A stretch of 64,000 nt of DNA from Acidihalobacter aeolianus (GCF_001753165.1 NZ_CP017448.1:1630462-1694461), one strand, 5' to 3'; counted from the first letter of the stretch, positions 26,953-38,607 are shown. Translations and numbers: made by a program. Notes: generated by a model not told the origin, from the letters alone.

Positions 26953-28176
26953 ATGGACGCGAAGGAGAGGCCGATTTATTTGGACTATGCGGCGACGACG
27001 CCGGTGGACGGGCGAGTTGCGCAGCTGATGTGCACGTATCTGACGCGTGAGGGCGTGTACGGCAATGCCGCATCGCGCAGCCACGCCTTCGGCTGGGAGG
27101 CCGAGGCGGCGGTGGAGAACGCCCGTGCCGAGGTGGCCCGCCTGATCAACGCCGATCCCAAGGAGATCGTGTGGACCAGCGGCGCGACCGAGTCGGACAA
27201 CCTCGCGATCAAGGGCGTGATGCACTTCTACGCCCGCAAGGGCCGGCACATGGTCACCAGCAAGACCGAGCACAAGGCGGTGCTGGACACCTGCCGGCAG
27301 CTTGAGCGCGAGGGCTGCGAGGTGACCTATCTCGATCCCGAGCCGAACGGCCTGATTGATCTGGGCAAGCTCGAGGCGGCGCTGCGCGAGGACACCGTGC
27401 TGGTCTCGCTGATGCACGTCAACAACGAGATCGGCGTGATCCAGGACCTCAAGGCGGTAAGCGCGCTGACCCGTGCGCGGGGCATCCTGCTGCATGTGGA
27501 TGCCGCGCAGTCCGCCGGCAAGGTGCCGCTGGACGTGCAGGCTCTGGACATCGACCTGGCCAGCCTCTCGGGGCACAAGATGTACGGCCCCAAGGGCATC
27601 GGTGCGCTGTACGTGCGGCGCAAGCCGCGGGTGCGCCTGGAGGCGCAGATGCACGGCGGCGGGCACGAGCGCGGCATGCGCTCCGGCACCCTGGCGACGC
27701 ACCAGATCGTCGGCATGGGCGAGGCCGCCCGGCTGGCGCGCGAGGAAATGGGGGCCGACCTCGAACGCATCCGCGGCCTGCGCGACCGGCTGTGGGCCGG
27801 GGTCAACGACCTCGAGGCCGTCTATCTCAACGGCGACCTGGCGCACGGCTACCCCGGGGTCCTCAACGTCAGCTTTGCCTACGTGGAGGGCGAGAGCCTG
27901 CTGATGGCGCTCAAGGAACTGGCGGTCTCCTCTGGTTCGGCGTGCACCTCGGCGAGTCTCGAGCCGAGCTACGTGCTGCGCGCGCTGGGGCGCGACGACG
28001 AACTGGCGCATAGCTCCATCCGCTTCTCGATCGGCCGCTACACCACGGCCGAGGAGATCGACTATGCGGTCTCGCTCATCCGCACGGCGGTGAACAAGTT
28101 GCGTGAGCTCTCGCCGCTGTGGGAGATGTACCAGGCGGGCGTGGACCTCAAGAGCATTCAATGGGCCGCCCACTGA
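26953..28176 (+). CDS. iscS: Cysteine desulfurase IscS
   Basis: PLP enzyme that removes sulfur from cysteine for Fe-S clusters and tRNA thiolation (for example by MnmA, encoded at 46205-47332). The 407-residue protein shows [11 protein letters not shown] at the start, the PLP lysine in [11 protein letters not shown], and the mobile catalytic loop [19 protein letters not shown]. The C-terminus [18 protein letters not shown] is the IscU-docking tail. Length and motifs are those of a class I IscS. Confidence 0.97.
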   Translation: MDAKERPIYLDYAATTPVDGRVAQLMCTYLTREGVYGNAASRSHAFGWEAEAAVENARAEVARLINADPKEIVWTSGATESDNLAIKGVMHFYARKGRHMVTSKTEHKAVLDTCRQLEREGCEVTYLDPEPNGLIDLGKLEAALREDTVLVSLMHVNNEIGVIQDLKAVSALTRARGILLHVDAAQSAGKVPLDVQALDIDLASLSGHKMYGPKGIGALYVRRKPRVRLEAQMHGGGHERGMRSGTLATHQIVGMGEAARLAREEMGADLERIRGLRDRLWAGVNDLEAVYLNGDLAHGYPGVLNVSFAYVEGESLLMALKELAVSSGSACTSASLEPSYVLRALGRDDELAHSSIRFSIGRYTTAEEIDYAVSLIRTAVNKLRELSPLWEMYQAGVDLKSIQWAAH

Positions 28177-28207
28177 GGCGGTAGAACCCGATACGGAGGA
28201 CCAGAAG

Positions 28208-28612
28208 ATGGCCTACAGCGACAAGGTGATCGACCACTACGAAAACCCCCGCAACGTGGGGAGCCTGGACCAGGTGGACACGAGCGTGGGCACCGGCATG
28301 GTGGGCGCCCCGGCCTGCGGCGACGTGATGAAGCTGCAGATCAAGGTCAACGCCGCGGGCGTGATCGAGGACGCCAAGTTCAAGACCTACGGCTGCGGCT
28401 CGGCGATCGCCAGCTCAAGCCTTCTGACCGAATGGGTCAAGGGCAAGACGCTGGCCGAGGCCGGCGAGATCAAGAACACCCAGATCGCCGAGGAACTGGC
28501 GCTGCCGCCGGTGAAGATCCACTGCTCGGTCCTCGCCGAGGACGCGATCAAGGCCGCCATCGCCGACTACCAGGGTAAACAAAATACCCAAGATCACGCT
28601 CAGTCCGCCTGA
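28208..28612 (+). CDS. iscU: Fe-S cluster scaffold IscU
   Basis: Scaffold on which IscS builds [2Fe-2S] clusters. The 134-residue protein has three ligand cysteines (GAPACGDV, TYGCGSAI, KIHCSVL) and the LPPVK motif recognised by the HscA chaperone. Yet hscBA, fdx and iscA do not follow: a terminator and a convergent gene come next. The chaperones must be encoded elsewhere if the motif is used. Confidence 0.96.
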   Translation: MAYSDKVIDHYENPRNVGSLDQVDTSVGTGMVGAPACGDVMKLQIKVNAAGVIEDAKFKTYGCGSAIASSSLLTEWVKGKTLAEAGEIKNTQIAEELALPPVKIHCSVLAEDAIKAAIADYQGKQNTQDHAQSA

Positions 28613-28636
28613 GCTAAAGCGTTTCATGCGCGCTCC

Positions 28637-28679
28637 GGCCGGCTTGCCGGCCCTTTGGCCCGCTTTGGCGGGCCTTTCT
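28637..28679 (+). terminator. Tandem hairpin terminator after iscU
   Basis: Two stems stand in a row: GGCCGG-CTTG-CCGGCC (28637-28652) and GGCCCGC-TTTG-GCGGGCC (28657-28674), the second followed by TTTCT. They lie between the convergent iscU and transglutaminase genes and close the iscRSU transcript. Confidence 0.8.
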
Positions 28680-28689
28680 ATGTCCGCTT

Positions 28690-30687
28690 TCAGCGCGAAG
28701 TCAGCGGACCGTCGACCGCCCGGCGCAGCAGAAGCAGGCGCTGCTGGCGCAGGTGTTCATTCGAAGATGGCGCATAGCGTGCCTCCTGATAGCGCAACGC
28801 GATGACGGCTGCTGCCTGTGCATGTGGCGGCCAGATCCTGGCTGCACGCTGCGCGAAATCCAGAGCACCCTCGTTAGGGCGCGGTGCGAGGTTCTGCTCG
28901 CGCCTGAGACGTCGTAGATAACGCCGGTAGAGGCGCAGCGCCGGATCCCGGGTACGCGGGCCGCGGGCTTTCCAGGTGTGCCAAGCCAAACCGGATAGAG
29001 CGATCAAGGCAAAACCGGCGGCCAGATAGGCGGCCAGCGAGGCCCAGTCGGTGCGCAAACCCAGCCTCGCCAGGAGCGCACGTTGTTCGGCAGGGCCGAA
29101 GGCGACCACCCAGGTGTCCCAGAGGTAACCGGCCGTATCCCAACCACGTCGCAGCGATCTTCCCCAGTGCGCCAACCAGCCGCCCGTGGCGGTGACGGCA
29201 AGTCCGCCTGTCGCTGTCGCCGCGGTGCCGGCCTCGACGCGCGAAGCCGCCACCGCGGAGGTCGGATCGACGCGCAGCCAGCCGCGCCCCGGCAACCAGA
29301 CCTCGACCCAGGCATGTGCGTCTGCTTCACGTACGGTGTAGTAGTCCAGGGCATTGTTCCAGTGCCCACCCATATAGCCGACCACGACACGCGCGGGTAT
29401 GTCTGCAGCCCGCATCAATACGGCGAACGCACTGGCGTAATCCTCGCAGAACCCTTGACGGGTGGAAAACAGGAAGCGATCGGTAATGTCTCCCGGCAAA
29501 CGCGGCGGAGTCAACGTGTAGTAGAAGGGCTGATCATGGATGTAGCGCATCGCCCTGGCCACGATCGCCTCGGGGGAAGGGTCCTCACGCCGCCAGCGTG
29601 CCGCCAGGACTCGCGCCTGAGGGGCAATGTGGGGGGGCAGGGCTAGATCGCGACGCAGCTGCGATCTCCGCATATCTGCACCCAGTAGCGCACCATGGGT
29701 CGCCACGGTCAGAACATAGCTATGAATTGCGTCGGCCGACCCGGTGGCCTTGAGGGTATCGCCGGGCATGAGTCTGGTGCCGGGCGGTACGGAAACCGGC
29801 AGGCCGAGCACAGGTATGCCCCGCTTGCCGGTGGGACGCAACAGCAGGGTGTAACGCGTCGTCTGCCCGTGAACCTGTACCCCATTCCTGTTGCCGGCGC
29901 CTGCCGCAGGCGGCAACCATGCAAGTCCATTGAATCGGGTCAGAACGTAGGTTCGCCAGTAGAGCGTGTTCGGTGCGGGCGGCGGTCCGCTGAAATGCGC
30001 GCGAAATGCGATGGCCTGCGAGCGTACGAGCTGGGAAATGATCCCCGGTTCCATGCCGTCGCTCAAGCCGGTCACAGCCTGATGGCGGTTGGGCATGCGG
30101 CCCCAAAGCGGCCCGTCGATGCGCGGGAAAAGCACGAACAGGAAGAGCATCAACGGGACTGCGGCGAGAAGCCGTACACCGGCAGTAACGAGTTGGCGGC
30201 GCAATGAGGTTGCGGCGGCCGACGCATGCAGTTGCTGCAGCACCGAGGTAAGCCAGAGCAGATTCCCCAAGCCAAACATTACTTGCGGCAGGCCTTGTCC
30301 AAACAAGTACACGCTGGCAGTCAACAGATATCCACTGAGCACGACGACGATCAGGTCACGCCGTGCCCGGCATTCGAGTGTCTTGATGCTCGCGACCAAC
30401 AGCAGCAGGGAAACGCCAGCCGGTGCGCCATTGAGGGTATGAAACCACAGCGCCACCCCGATCACTGCCGCCAGGGCAAATCCGGCGAGGACGAGGGCGG
30501 GCGGATTCTGCCAGCCGCGGGACAAGGCAACCGCGCAATAAAGCAACAGGATGATGGCTGAGAGCACCACCCAGACGGGCAGGGCGGAAGACAGTACGAG
30601 CGCAAGAGCAGCGAACGAAGCCTGCAAACGATAAAACGAGGCGTGGTATGCCACTGGCAAGTCCGTACGGCGCCGCCCCCTGTTCAC
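28690..30687 (-). CDS. TgpA-like transglutaminase with DUF3488/DUF4129 regions
   Basis: A 665-residue inner-membrane protein. The N-terminal third has several hydrophobic helices (DUF3488-like). A periplasmic transglutaminase-like domain around residues 380-480 shows the catalytic Cys in TRQGFCEDYASAF, the His in ADAHAWVEVW and the Asp in LRVDPTSA. A further membrane helix near residue 560 precedes a DUF4129-type tail. It ends a moxR-DUF58-tgpA cluster, a conserved trio whose Pseudomonas member is essential. The substrate is unknown. It overlaps the upstream gene by four bases. Confidence 0.88.
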   Translation of the reverse strand: MNRGRRRTDLPVAYHASFYRLQASFAALALVLSSALPVWVVLSAIILLLYCAVALSRGWQNPPALVLAGFALAAVIGVALWFHTLNGAPAGVSLLLLVASIKTLECRARRDLIVVVLSGYLLTASVYLFGQGLPQVMFGLGNLLWLTSVLQQLHASAAATSLRRQLVTAGVRLLAAVPLMLFLFVLFPRIDGPLWGRMPNRHQAVTGLSDGMEPGIISQLVRSQAIAFRAHFSGPPPAPNTLYWRTYVLTRFNGLAWLPPAAGAGNRNGVQVHGQTTRYTLLLRPTGKRGIPVLGLPVSVPPGTRLMPGDTLKATGSADAIHSYVLTVATHGALLGADMRRSQLRRDLALPPHIAPQARVLAARWRREDPSPEAIVARAMRYIHDQPFYYTLTPPRLPGDITDRFLFSTRQGFCEDYASAFAVLMRAADIPARVVVGYMGGHWNNALDYYTVREADAHAWVEVWLPGRGWLRVDPTSAVAASRVEAGTAATATGGLAVTATGGWLAHWGRSLRRGWDTAGYLWDTWVVAFGPAEQRALLARLGLRTDWASLAAYLAAGFALIALSGLAWHTWKARGPRTRDPALRLYRRYLRRLRREQNLAPRPNEGALDFAQRAARIWPPHAQAAAVIALRYQEARYAPSSNEHLRQQRLLLLRRAVDGPLTSR

Positions 30688-31694
30688 TGGCCGCCTCCCT
30701 CAAAGCGTGCCAGCGCGTCCAGGCATCTGCGGCGTTGCAGGGGACCTTGGCCGGGCGGCACGACCCTATCTGGCAGAGAAAGCGCATACTCCTGACCGTC
30801 GGCATCAGCGTCGAGGACACGACGGCACAACAGTGAAAGTCGGGCTTCGGTATCCATGGCCGGCAGGTCTTCCCAGCGCAGCCAAAGCGTTTCACGATCG
30901 CTGCCGACAACGAACTGCTTGCTCACCAGGCTATCGCTGCGTGCCGAGGCGCGCCAGGCGATGCGGTGCAGGGCATCCCCATGTTGATAGGGCCGCAGTC
31001 CGAACAAGTGCTCGTCCTCACCCGCCCTGGCAAGTACATCGTTGGGTGTCTCGCCGCCACTACCAGGCGGCCTGGACCAATCGCGCGCAACCGGTGCCGG
31101 CGCGACGATCAGGTTCTGGGGAAAATGCAGCAGAGTCCAGGCGCGGAAGATTCCTAGCGGGTAGCGTGTACTCACGTGAATCTTGGGCATGGCATGCACG
31201 CCGCGACCCATCACGGGCAGATCCAGGCGAACCTCGACATCAGTACCCGTATCGACAGCGATCTGGCGAGACAGGCCTGTAGGCGTGATCTCAAAGACGA
31301 TGTCCGGTCGAGCTTCACCCGGGGTTCGCACGTCGAGTACTGCCGCACCACCCAAGCCGGCAAACAGCACCGGTGTCGGTTGCAGTTCAATGCGCAAGCC
31401 GAGGAGGTTGCGGTGTGTCTGCCAGATGGCGTTGATGGCAATGCCAGCCAGTAGGAAGGTAACGCCGAAGATCATGCTGTTGTTGTAATTCAGCGCGAAC
31501 AGCAGCATCACGGCGAGCATGGCACCGAATGCGAAACCAGCCCCGCTAGGCAGGATGAATAGACGCCGACGATGCAGCACGACGATGTTGCCGTCGATTT
31601 TCAAGCGGCGATAGGCCCAGCGCGCGATCGGCCCTCGCCGTTTCGCAGCTCCGCGCAGGCGATTCAGGGTAACGCGACCTGTTCCAGCATCCAT
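30684..31694 (-). CDS. DUF58 membrane protein
   Basis: A 336-residue protein with two hydrophobic helices near residues 45-90 and a C-terminal DUF58 domain. The signature is visible as LFGLRPYQHGDALHRIAWRAS (about residues 225-245). DUF58 proteins partner with MoxR AAA+ ATPases and often have a von Willebrand A-like fold. The gene overlaps moxR by 31 bp upstream and tgpA by four bases downstream, indicating one transcription unit. Confidence 0.88.
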   Translation of the reverse strand: MDAGTGRVTLNRLRGAAKRRGPIARWAYRRLKIDGNIVVLHRRRLFILPSGAGFAFGAMLAVMLLFALNYNNSMIFGVTFLLAGIAINAIWQTHRNLLGLRIELQPTPVLFAGLGGAAVLDVRTPGEARPDIVFEITPTGLSRQIAVDTGTDVEVRLDLPVMGRGVHAMPKIHVSTRYPLGIFRAWTLLHFPQNLIVAPAPVARDWSRPPGSGGETPNDVLARAGEDEHLFGLRPYQHGDALHRIAWRASARSDSLVSKQFVVGSDRETLWLRWEDLPAMDTEARLSLLCRRVLDADADGQEYALSLPDRVVPPGQGPLQRRRCLDALARFEGGGQ

Positions 31695-32596
31695 TGTGCG
31701 GCAGCAGCAGCACTGAGCGGGTCGTCGCCACCCGTGCCGAGGCGATGCCCGGCGACTGCGGGAAATACCGCCTGTACGTCTTCCGGTACGACGTAATCAC
31801 GACCCCGTACCGCCGCAAAGGCACGGCTCGCGCGGATCAGAGCGAGTCCGGCGCGAGGAGAAAGCCCGGGGCGCAGGTGCTCAGCATGACGCGAGGCGTG
31901 CAGCAACGCCTGCACATAGTCGAGTACGGGGGGCGCGACATGCAGTATTTCCACCGACTGCTGCATGGAGCTCAGTTCCGAGGCATCGATCAGCGCCCGG
32001 GTTTCCCCCAGCAGGCTGCGCCGATCCTGACCGACCAGCAGCGCGCGCTCCGCCGCAGCATCCGGGTAACCCAGGCTCAGCCGCATCAGAAAGCGGTCGA
32101 GCTGGGATTCCGGCAAGGCGAAGGTTCCGAGTTGCTGCAATGGGTTTTGCGTTGCGATGACGAAGAACGGTTCCGGCAACGGCCTGGCCTCGCCATCAAG
32201 GGTGACCTGCTGCTCCTCCATCGCTTCAAGCAGAGCGCTCTGTGCCTTCGGTGTGGCACGGTTGATTTCGTCGGCGAGCAGCACCTGGGTGAAGATCGGA
32301 CCTGGATGGAAACGAAATTCACCCTGTTCGCGATCGTAAATGGAAAGACCAAGGATATCCGCCGGGAGCAGGTCGCTGGTGAACTGGACCCGCTGAAAGC
32401 GCAGACCCAGGGCAATCGCAAGGGCATGGGCCAGTGTGGTTTTACCCATGCCTGGCAGATCCTCGATGAGCAGATGTCCGCGGGCGAGCAAGCAGGCGAG
32501 CGCCAGTTCGATCACTGTGCGCTTGCCCAGCACGATCCCGGAAACAAGATCAATCGTATCGCTTAACTTATTGTTCGGATTAAGAACAGACGCCAT
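31664..32596 (-). CDS. MoxR-family AAA+ ATPase
   Basis: A 310-residue AAA+ chaperone-like ATPase. Walker A is EDLPGMGKTTLA and Walker B is VLLADEINRATPKAQSALLEA, followed by the sensor region FFVIATQNPLQQLGTFALPES. I chose the start MASVLNPNNK; the frame is open 19 codons further upstream. MoxR proteins are thought to activate or assemble their DUF58 and transglutaminase partners, which are encoded next to it. Confidence 0.92.
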   Translation of the reverse strand: MASVLNPNNKLSDTIDLVSGIVLGKRTVIELALACLLARGHLLIEDLPGMGKTTLAHALAIALGLRFQRVQFTSDLLPADILGLSIYDREQGEFRFHPGPIFTQVLLADEINRATPKAQSALLEAMEEQQVTLDGEARPLPEPFFVIATQNPLQQLGTFALPESQLDRFLMRLSLGYPDAAAERALLVGQDRRSLLGETRALIDASELSSMQQSVEILHVAPPVLDYVQALLHASRHAEHLRPGLSPRAGLALIRASRAFAAVRGRDYVVPEDVQAVFPAVAGHRLGTGGDDPLSAAAAAQWMLEQVALP

Positions 32597-32683
32597 GCGG
32601 CTGTATCTCTCGGGCGAATTGCGCACAGGATAAGCGATACACTCCGGCAACACGAGTGCCGGGGAACATGCATGTGTCCGGTA

Positions 32684-33235
32684 TCAGTTCGATGCTGGGG
32701 CAGTGAGCGCCTGCCGGGCCATCGCAAAGTCACCAGGAATCATGCCTTCATACTTGGCTGCCTGCTTCTCGACACCCTTGATCGCGATCAGTTCATCGCT
32801 GTCCAGGCTCCCGGTTCCGGCCATCTTGATCCAGACCTGAGCCGCGGCCGCCAGCATGGTGTATTTGGCCCGTGTGTCCTCGAGGGCCTTCCAGGCAGCC
32901 TGTCTGGCATGCGTATTATGAAGCTTCGGAATCGGAATCGCGGCCAGTGCCTTGCCGACCTGGTCGATGGTGTCGTAGGTCTGGTTCGCCGATGCGTACA
33001 GGGCCCTGTAGTCGTTCTGCTTGGCGTAGGCATCCTTTTGTTTCTGGAAGGACTGCCAGGCCGTTTCGGCGGGCGCTTCGGTCTGCTTAACCTGTCGCTC
33101 GAATGCGGCCAGTGCGATCCGGCTTTGTTTCAGCGAATCGGTCTTGCTTGGGAAGAGGGTAACGAGGGCCAGGGCCACAAGGGCAATGACAACCATGACT
33201 GGCATGCTGTATCGGCGAATCGCTGACGAACTCAT
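32684..33235 (-). CDS. Hypothetical membrane-anchored protein
   Basis: A 183-residue product not recognised. It has one hydrophobic segment (PVMVVIALVALALVTLF, about residues 11-28), so it is probably anchored in the inner membrane with a helical, lysine- and alanine-rich periplasmic domain. It overlaps the start of the leftward roxA gene by four bases and therefore probably shares its transcript. No cysteine lipobox is visible. Confidence 0.65.
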   Translation of the reverse strand: MSSSAIRRYSMPVMVVIALVALALVTLFPSKTDSLKQSRIALAAFERQVKQTEAPAETAWQSFQKQKDAYAKQNDYRALYASANQTYDTIDQVGKALAAIPIPKLHNTHARQAAWKALEDTRAKYTMLAAAAQVWIKMAGTGSLDSDELIAIKGVEKQAAKYEGMIPGDFAMARQALTAPASN

Positions 33236-34448
33236 TCTGATTTTCCTGATTCTTGGCGTATTTCATCATCATCCGGCTCGTCGGGCATTTCCAGAACGCC
33301 GCGCCGCAACAGGTCGGCGAGCAGCGCGTGTGCGCCCGGATATTCCTCGAACCAGTCTCGGCATAATTCTGCCGGATATTCATAGCGCAGACATAGGACG
33401 GCAAGCAGACTCTGAAAGTTCAGGTCCAGGGTTCGCTCCTCGCCATCGGCATAGAAGTAAACGGTGTCTGCAGAGGAGAAATAGGCCAGGCGGGCCGCCG
33501 TGTTGCGCATCAATCCGAGCCCCGCAGCGAGGTGCTGACTGAGTGTATCTTCAGCATCCGAGCAGGGCGGCGGATACAGGCTTGCCAGATCTGCCCGCGG
33601 CTCTGTGAGATAGCAACCCAACCACCGTTCCAGGTCGCTGTCGGAGCGTCCGACCGCTTCACGCAACAGGGCCACGAGACGTTTCCTGGAGGCGGAGTCG
33701 ATCTCGCCTGGACTGCTCGCCGCCGAAGGTCTGCCCGGATCGTCATACCGCCGCTCGGGGTCGAGACCCGCTACCACGTCGTCCAGCCAGGCGCTCACCA
33801 GATCGCGCTGGCTGGGTGCGCGAAAACCGATGGACGCAGTCATGCATTCGTCCAGCGCGACCCCGTAATGCGCCACGCCGGGAGGGAGATAAAGCATGTC
33901 GCCCGGCTCCAGCACCCATTCGGACTCCGCCTCAAAATGAGCAAGGATACGCAGATCCTGGTCGGGCAGGCGGTTATCGGGAGAGACGGGCCGGGTGTCG
34001 ATCTGCCAGCGACGACGGCCAGCCAATTGCAACAGGAAGACGTCATAGGCGTCGGTATGCGGCCCCACGGAACCCTGGGGCGCTGCATAGCTGATCATGA
34101 GATCGTCGATGCGCCAGTCCGGCAAAAAGCGGAAGGGCTCGACCAGCGTCTGCAGGGGCGGTACGAACTTTTCCAAATCCGTGATCAGCAGCGTCCAGTG
34201 CGTTTCCGGCAGCGCGGCGAAGTCGGACTCCTCGAAAGGGCCGTGGCGCAACTCCCAGTGTCTTTCGCCGTGCTGCACCACGAGACGGGCAGGCACATCC
34301 GGCTCCAGTGCGAGGCCGGCGAATTCGTCCGGTTCCAGCGGCGGCGCGACATCCTCGAAGGCGCCGCGCACCAGCAACGGGCGACGCTGCCAGTAGTCGC
34401 GCAGGAATTCGTCAGCACTCAGACCGCCAAGCAGTCGCCCCGGAATCA

Positions 34449-34449
<1 letters not shown>
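33232..34449 (-). CDS. roxA: JmjC-type ribosomal oxygenase (RoxA/YcfD)
   Basis: An Fe(II)/2-oxoglutarate cupin oxygenase of 405 residues. In E. coli the family hydroxylates an arginine of ribosomal protein L16. The iron ligands are the HxD of VGPHTDAYDVFLLQ and the histidine in YLPPGVAHYGVAL. The start ATG overlaps the purB stop as ATGA, giving MIPGRLLGGLSADEFLRDYW, a typical N-terminus. An acidic tail ends the protein. Linkage to purB supports the assignment. Confidence 0.88.
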
Positions 34450-35819
<1,370 letters not shown>

Positions 35820-35845
35820 TCAATCTCGGTCGCAAAAACTTGCAG

Positions 35846-35851
35846 TATAAT
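35846..35851 (+). promoter_or_regulatory. Candidate -10 between purB and fumC
   Basis: A perfect TATAAT lies 43 bp before the fumC start in the 77-bp divergent gap. No good TTGACA is seen 16-18 bp upstream, so this is a partial promoter match. A -10-like TATACT on the other strand could serve purB. Confidence 0.4.
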
Positions 35852-35893
35852 ACCGCAACCCTGTCTGACCGACCCCGAAATCCAGGAACCCGT

Positions 35894-37276
35894 ATGCAAG
35901 AATCCCCCGGCTACCGTATCGAGCACGACAGCATGGGCGAACTTCGCGTGCCCTCCGACGCGCTTTGGGGGGCTCAGACGCAACGGGCGATCGACAACTT
36001 TCCGGTCAGCGGTCAACGCATGCCGCCGCGCTTCATCCAGGCCGTGGCCATGATCAAGGCGGCGGCAGCGCGGTCGCATGCGGCTCTGGGGCTGATGCCG
36101 GCCGATCTTGCCGCCGCTATCGCCGAGGCCGCAGACGAGGTTGCAGGCGGCGCCTATCCCGACGCCTTTCCCGTCGATGTCTATCAGACGGGCTCCGGCA
36201 CCAGCACCAACATGAACGTGAACGAGGTCATCGCCCATCTCGCCGGCGAACGGCTCGGCTGCTCGGTGCATCCGAACGACGACGTCAATCGTGGCCAGAG
36301 TTCGAACGATGTCATTCCCAGCGCCATCCATGTCAGCGCCGCTCTCGCCTGCACCCAGTGCCTGTTGCCCGCACTGAACGAACTTGCCGATACCATCCGT
36401 ACGCGTAGTGGCGAACTGGTGGATGTCGTCACCACCGGGCGGACCCACCTGATGGACGCCATGCCGGTCCGCTTGTCTCAGATACTCGGTGGCTGGGCGG
36501 CGCAGATCGAGCTCGGAGCCGAACGGGTTGAGGCGCTCCTGCCCCAGGTCTGCGGGCTCGCCCAGGGCGGCACCGCGGTGGGGACCGGGGTGAACGCCCA
36601 TCCCGAGCTCGGCCGCCGCATCGCCAAGGATCTCGCCGCACGCACCGGACTGGCCTTCCGGGTGCGTGCCGATCTATTCGAGGGCCTGAGCGCGCAGGAC
36701 GATATCGTGGCCCTGTCCGGTCAGGTCAAGAGCCTCGCAGCTGCATTGATGAAAATCGCCAACGACCTGCGCTGGATGAATTCCGGCCCACTGGCCGGAC
36801 TCGGCGAAATCAGCCTTCCGGCCCTGCAGCCCGGTAGCAGCATCATGCCCGGCAAGGTGAACCCCGTGATCCCCGAGGCGGTCTGCATGGTATCGGCCCA
36901 GGTCATCGGGCTGGATGCCGCCATTACCGTCGGCGGTCAATCGGGTAACTTCCAGCTCAACGTCATGTTGCCGTTGATTGGCAACAATATTCTTCAAGCC
37001 ATTGAATTAACTTCAAATGCATGCGAGATACTCGCTCGGCAAGCCATCGTCGGATTCAAGGTCAACCGCGACCGCACGCAGGCCACACTGGCTCGCAATC
37101 CGGTTCTGGTCACCGCGCTGAACGGCGTCATCGGCTACGAACGCGGCGCGGCGATCGCCAAACGCGCCTATGCGGAGGGTCGCCCGGTACTCGAGGTCGC
37201 CGCCGAAATGACCGATCTGGACGAGCACGAACTGGCCCGTCTCCTCGATCCTGCCACACTGACCCGACCCGCGTGA
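35894..37276 (+). CDS. fumC: Class II fumarate hydratase
   Basis: Iron-independent, oxidation-resistant fumarase of the TCA cycle, 460 residues from MQESPGYRIEHDSMG. Motifs include VYQTGSGTSTNMNVNEV, HPNDDVNRGQSSNDVIP and the signature GSSIMPGKVNPVIPEA. TTGRTHLMDAMPV carries a catalytic-site histidine. Upstream in-frame codons lack conserved sequence, so the ATG at 35894 is preferred. Confidence 0.96.
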   Translation: MQESPGYRIEHDSMGELRVPSDALWGAQTQRAIDNFPVSGQRMPPRFIQAVAMIKAAAARSHAALGLMPADLAAAIAEAADEVAGGAYPDAFPVDVYQTGSGTSTNMNVNEVIAHLAGERLGCSVHPNDDVNRGQSSNDVIPSAIHVSAALACTQCLLPALNELADTIRTRSGELVDVVTTGRTHLMDAMPVRLSQILGGWAAQIELGAERVEALLPQVCGLAQGGTAVGTGVNAHPELGRRIAKDLAARTGLAFRVRADLFEGLSAQDDIVALSGQVKSLAAALMKIANDLRWMNSGPLAGLGEISLPALQPGSSIMPGKVNPVIPEAVCMVSAQVIGLDAAITVGGQSGNFQLNVMLPLIGNNILQAIELTSNACEILARQAIVGFKVNRDRTQATLARNPVLVTALNGVIGYERGAAIAKRAYAEGRPVLEVAAEMTDLDEHELARLLDPATLTRPA

Positions 37277-37336
37277 GCGGCACCACCGCGATCTGCCGAC
37301 GCAGTCGGCCTCGACTCCATAGAACACACAGATTCC

Positions 37337-38569
37337 GTGCCTGATACCAAACGCCTCGACGAACGTCTGCAGCTGGGCATGTGGCCTCGCTTACGCCGCT
37401 CGTGGAGCCGTCTGTCCCAGCTGACACGCGCCGATCGCTGGTTTCCTCACGTCCCGCTCGCCATGGGCGTCGGCCTGTCCGGCCTGTTGCAACTCGTTCC
37501 CGATCTGCGGCATCTGCTCGGCCTGACGCTCTCGGTGCCCGATCTGGGTCATCTCAACGAAGGTTTCTCGACGCTCGCCATCCATGGCATACCGCAGTTT
37601 GCCGTGGGCATGCTGTTGTTGGTCATGTCGCTTGGACTGCTCTGGCGATCGCGCCTGGCCTGGGTCACCACGATGCTGGTCGCGCTCGCGGCCGTGGTGG
37701 TTCAACTGGTCGCCTCCGGCTGGCGCTATCCACTCGAAGCCGGCTACAACCTGGCATTGCTGCTGGCCCTGCTGGCCGCGCGACGCCATTTCAATCGAAG
37801 CAGCTTGGCAACGGGCACGCTATTCGCCCTGACCAGCGTGCTGCTGACCCTGGGTTATGGCGTCTTCGGCGCGTATCTGCTCGGCACCCAGTTCCACCCG
37901 AAGATCACCGGTGCAGTGGATGCCCTGTACTTCGCCGTGGTCACGATGTCGACGGTCGGCTACGGCGATATCGTGCCGGTGACGCCCGAGGCCCGGCTCT
38001 TCGTGGTTTCCCTGATCGTGCTCGGACTGGTGATCTTCGCCACCTCGCTGACCGCCATCCTCGGGCCCTTGATGAACAACCGTTTGATCGCCCTGATTCA
38101 GCCCCGGAGATCGCGCATGGACCGTTCCAACCACTACATCATCGTCGGCGACACCGCACTGGCGCGCAACAGCTTCAAGGAGCTCAAGGCGCGCGGACAG
38201 AAACTGACCCTCGTGCTGCCGCGCCAGGTGGAGGAGGGGGTTTACCCGCAGGCGGATATCCTGGTGGGCGAGGGCAGCGACCTGGAGGTTCTGCGCAAGG
38301 CCGGCGCGGAGCGCGCGAAGGCGGTGCTCGCCCTCGGTGACGACGACTCCGAAAACGCCTTCGTGGTGCTCGCGGTCAAGGAAATCGGCGAAGGTATCCG
38401 TACGGTGGCCGCGGTTAGCGACGCGCGCAACCTGTCGCGCGTCAAACGCGTGCAGCCGGACCTGCTGCTCGCACCGCAGGTGCTCGGCGGCGAACTCCTT
38501 GCCATGGCGCTCAGCGGTGAAGCAATCAATTCAGAAACCTTGTTCAACCAACTGCTGCACGTCCGCTGA
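37337..38569 (+). CDS. kch: Potassium channel with RCK/TrkA-N domain
   Basis: A 410-residue channel. Hydrophobic helices occupy about residues 35-190. The selectivity filter MSTVGYGDIVPVTPEARLF is near residue 210, followed by the inner helix. A cytoplasmic RCK domain (YIIVGDTALARNSFKELK onward) binds the regulatory ligand. The glycine motif of this RCK (IVGDTALA) is atypical for nucleotide binding. The protein has extra N-terminal helices like E. coli Kch. Confidence 0.88.
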   Translation: MPDTKRLDERLQLGMWPRLRRSWSRLSQLTRADRWFPHVPLAMGVGLSGLLQLVPDLRHLLGLTLSVPDLGHLNEGFSTLAIHGIPQFAVGMLLLVMSLGLLWRSRLAWVTTMLVALAAVVVQLVASGWRYPLEAGYNLALLLALLAARRHFNRSSLATGTLFALTSVLLTLGYGVFGAYLLGTQFHPKITGAVDALYFAVVTMSTVGYGDIVPVTPEARLFVVSLIVLGLVIFATSLTAILGPLMNNRLIALIQPRRSRMDRSNHYIIVGDTALARNSFKELKARGQKLTLVLPRQVEEGVYPQADILVGEGSDLEVLRKAGAERAKAVLALGDDDSENAFVVLAVKEIGEGIRTVAAVSDARNLSRVKRVQPDLLLAPQVLGGELLAMALSGEAINSETLFNQLLHVR

Positions 38570-38607
38570 TCGGGCGATAACACCAATAAAGGGCATAGGA
38601 GGTTCAG

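Noticed and set aside
26323-28173. A 616-codon open frame opposite iscR and iscS
   Set aside because: It spans the isc promoter and two conserved genes in antisense.
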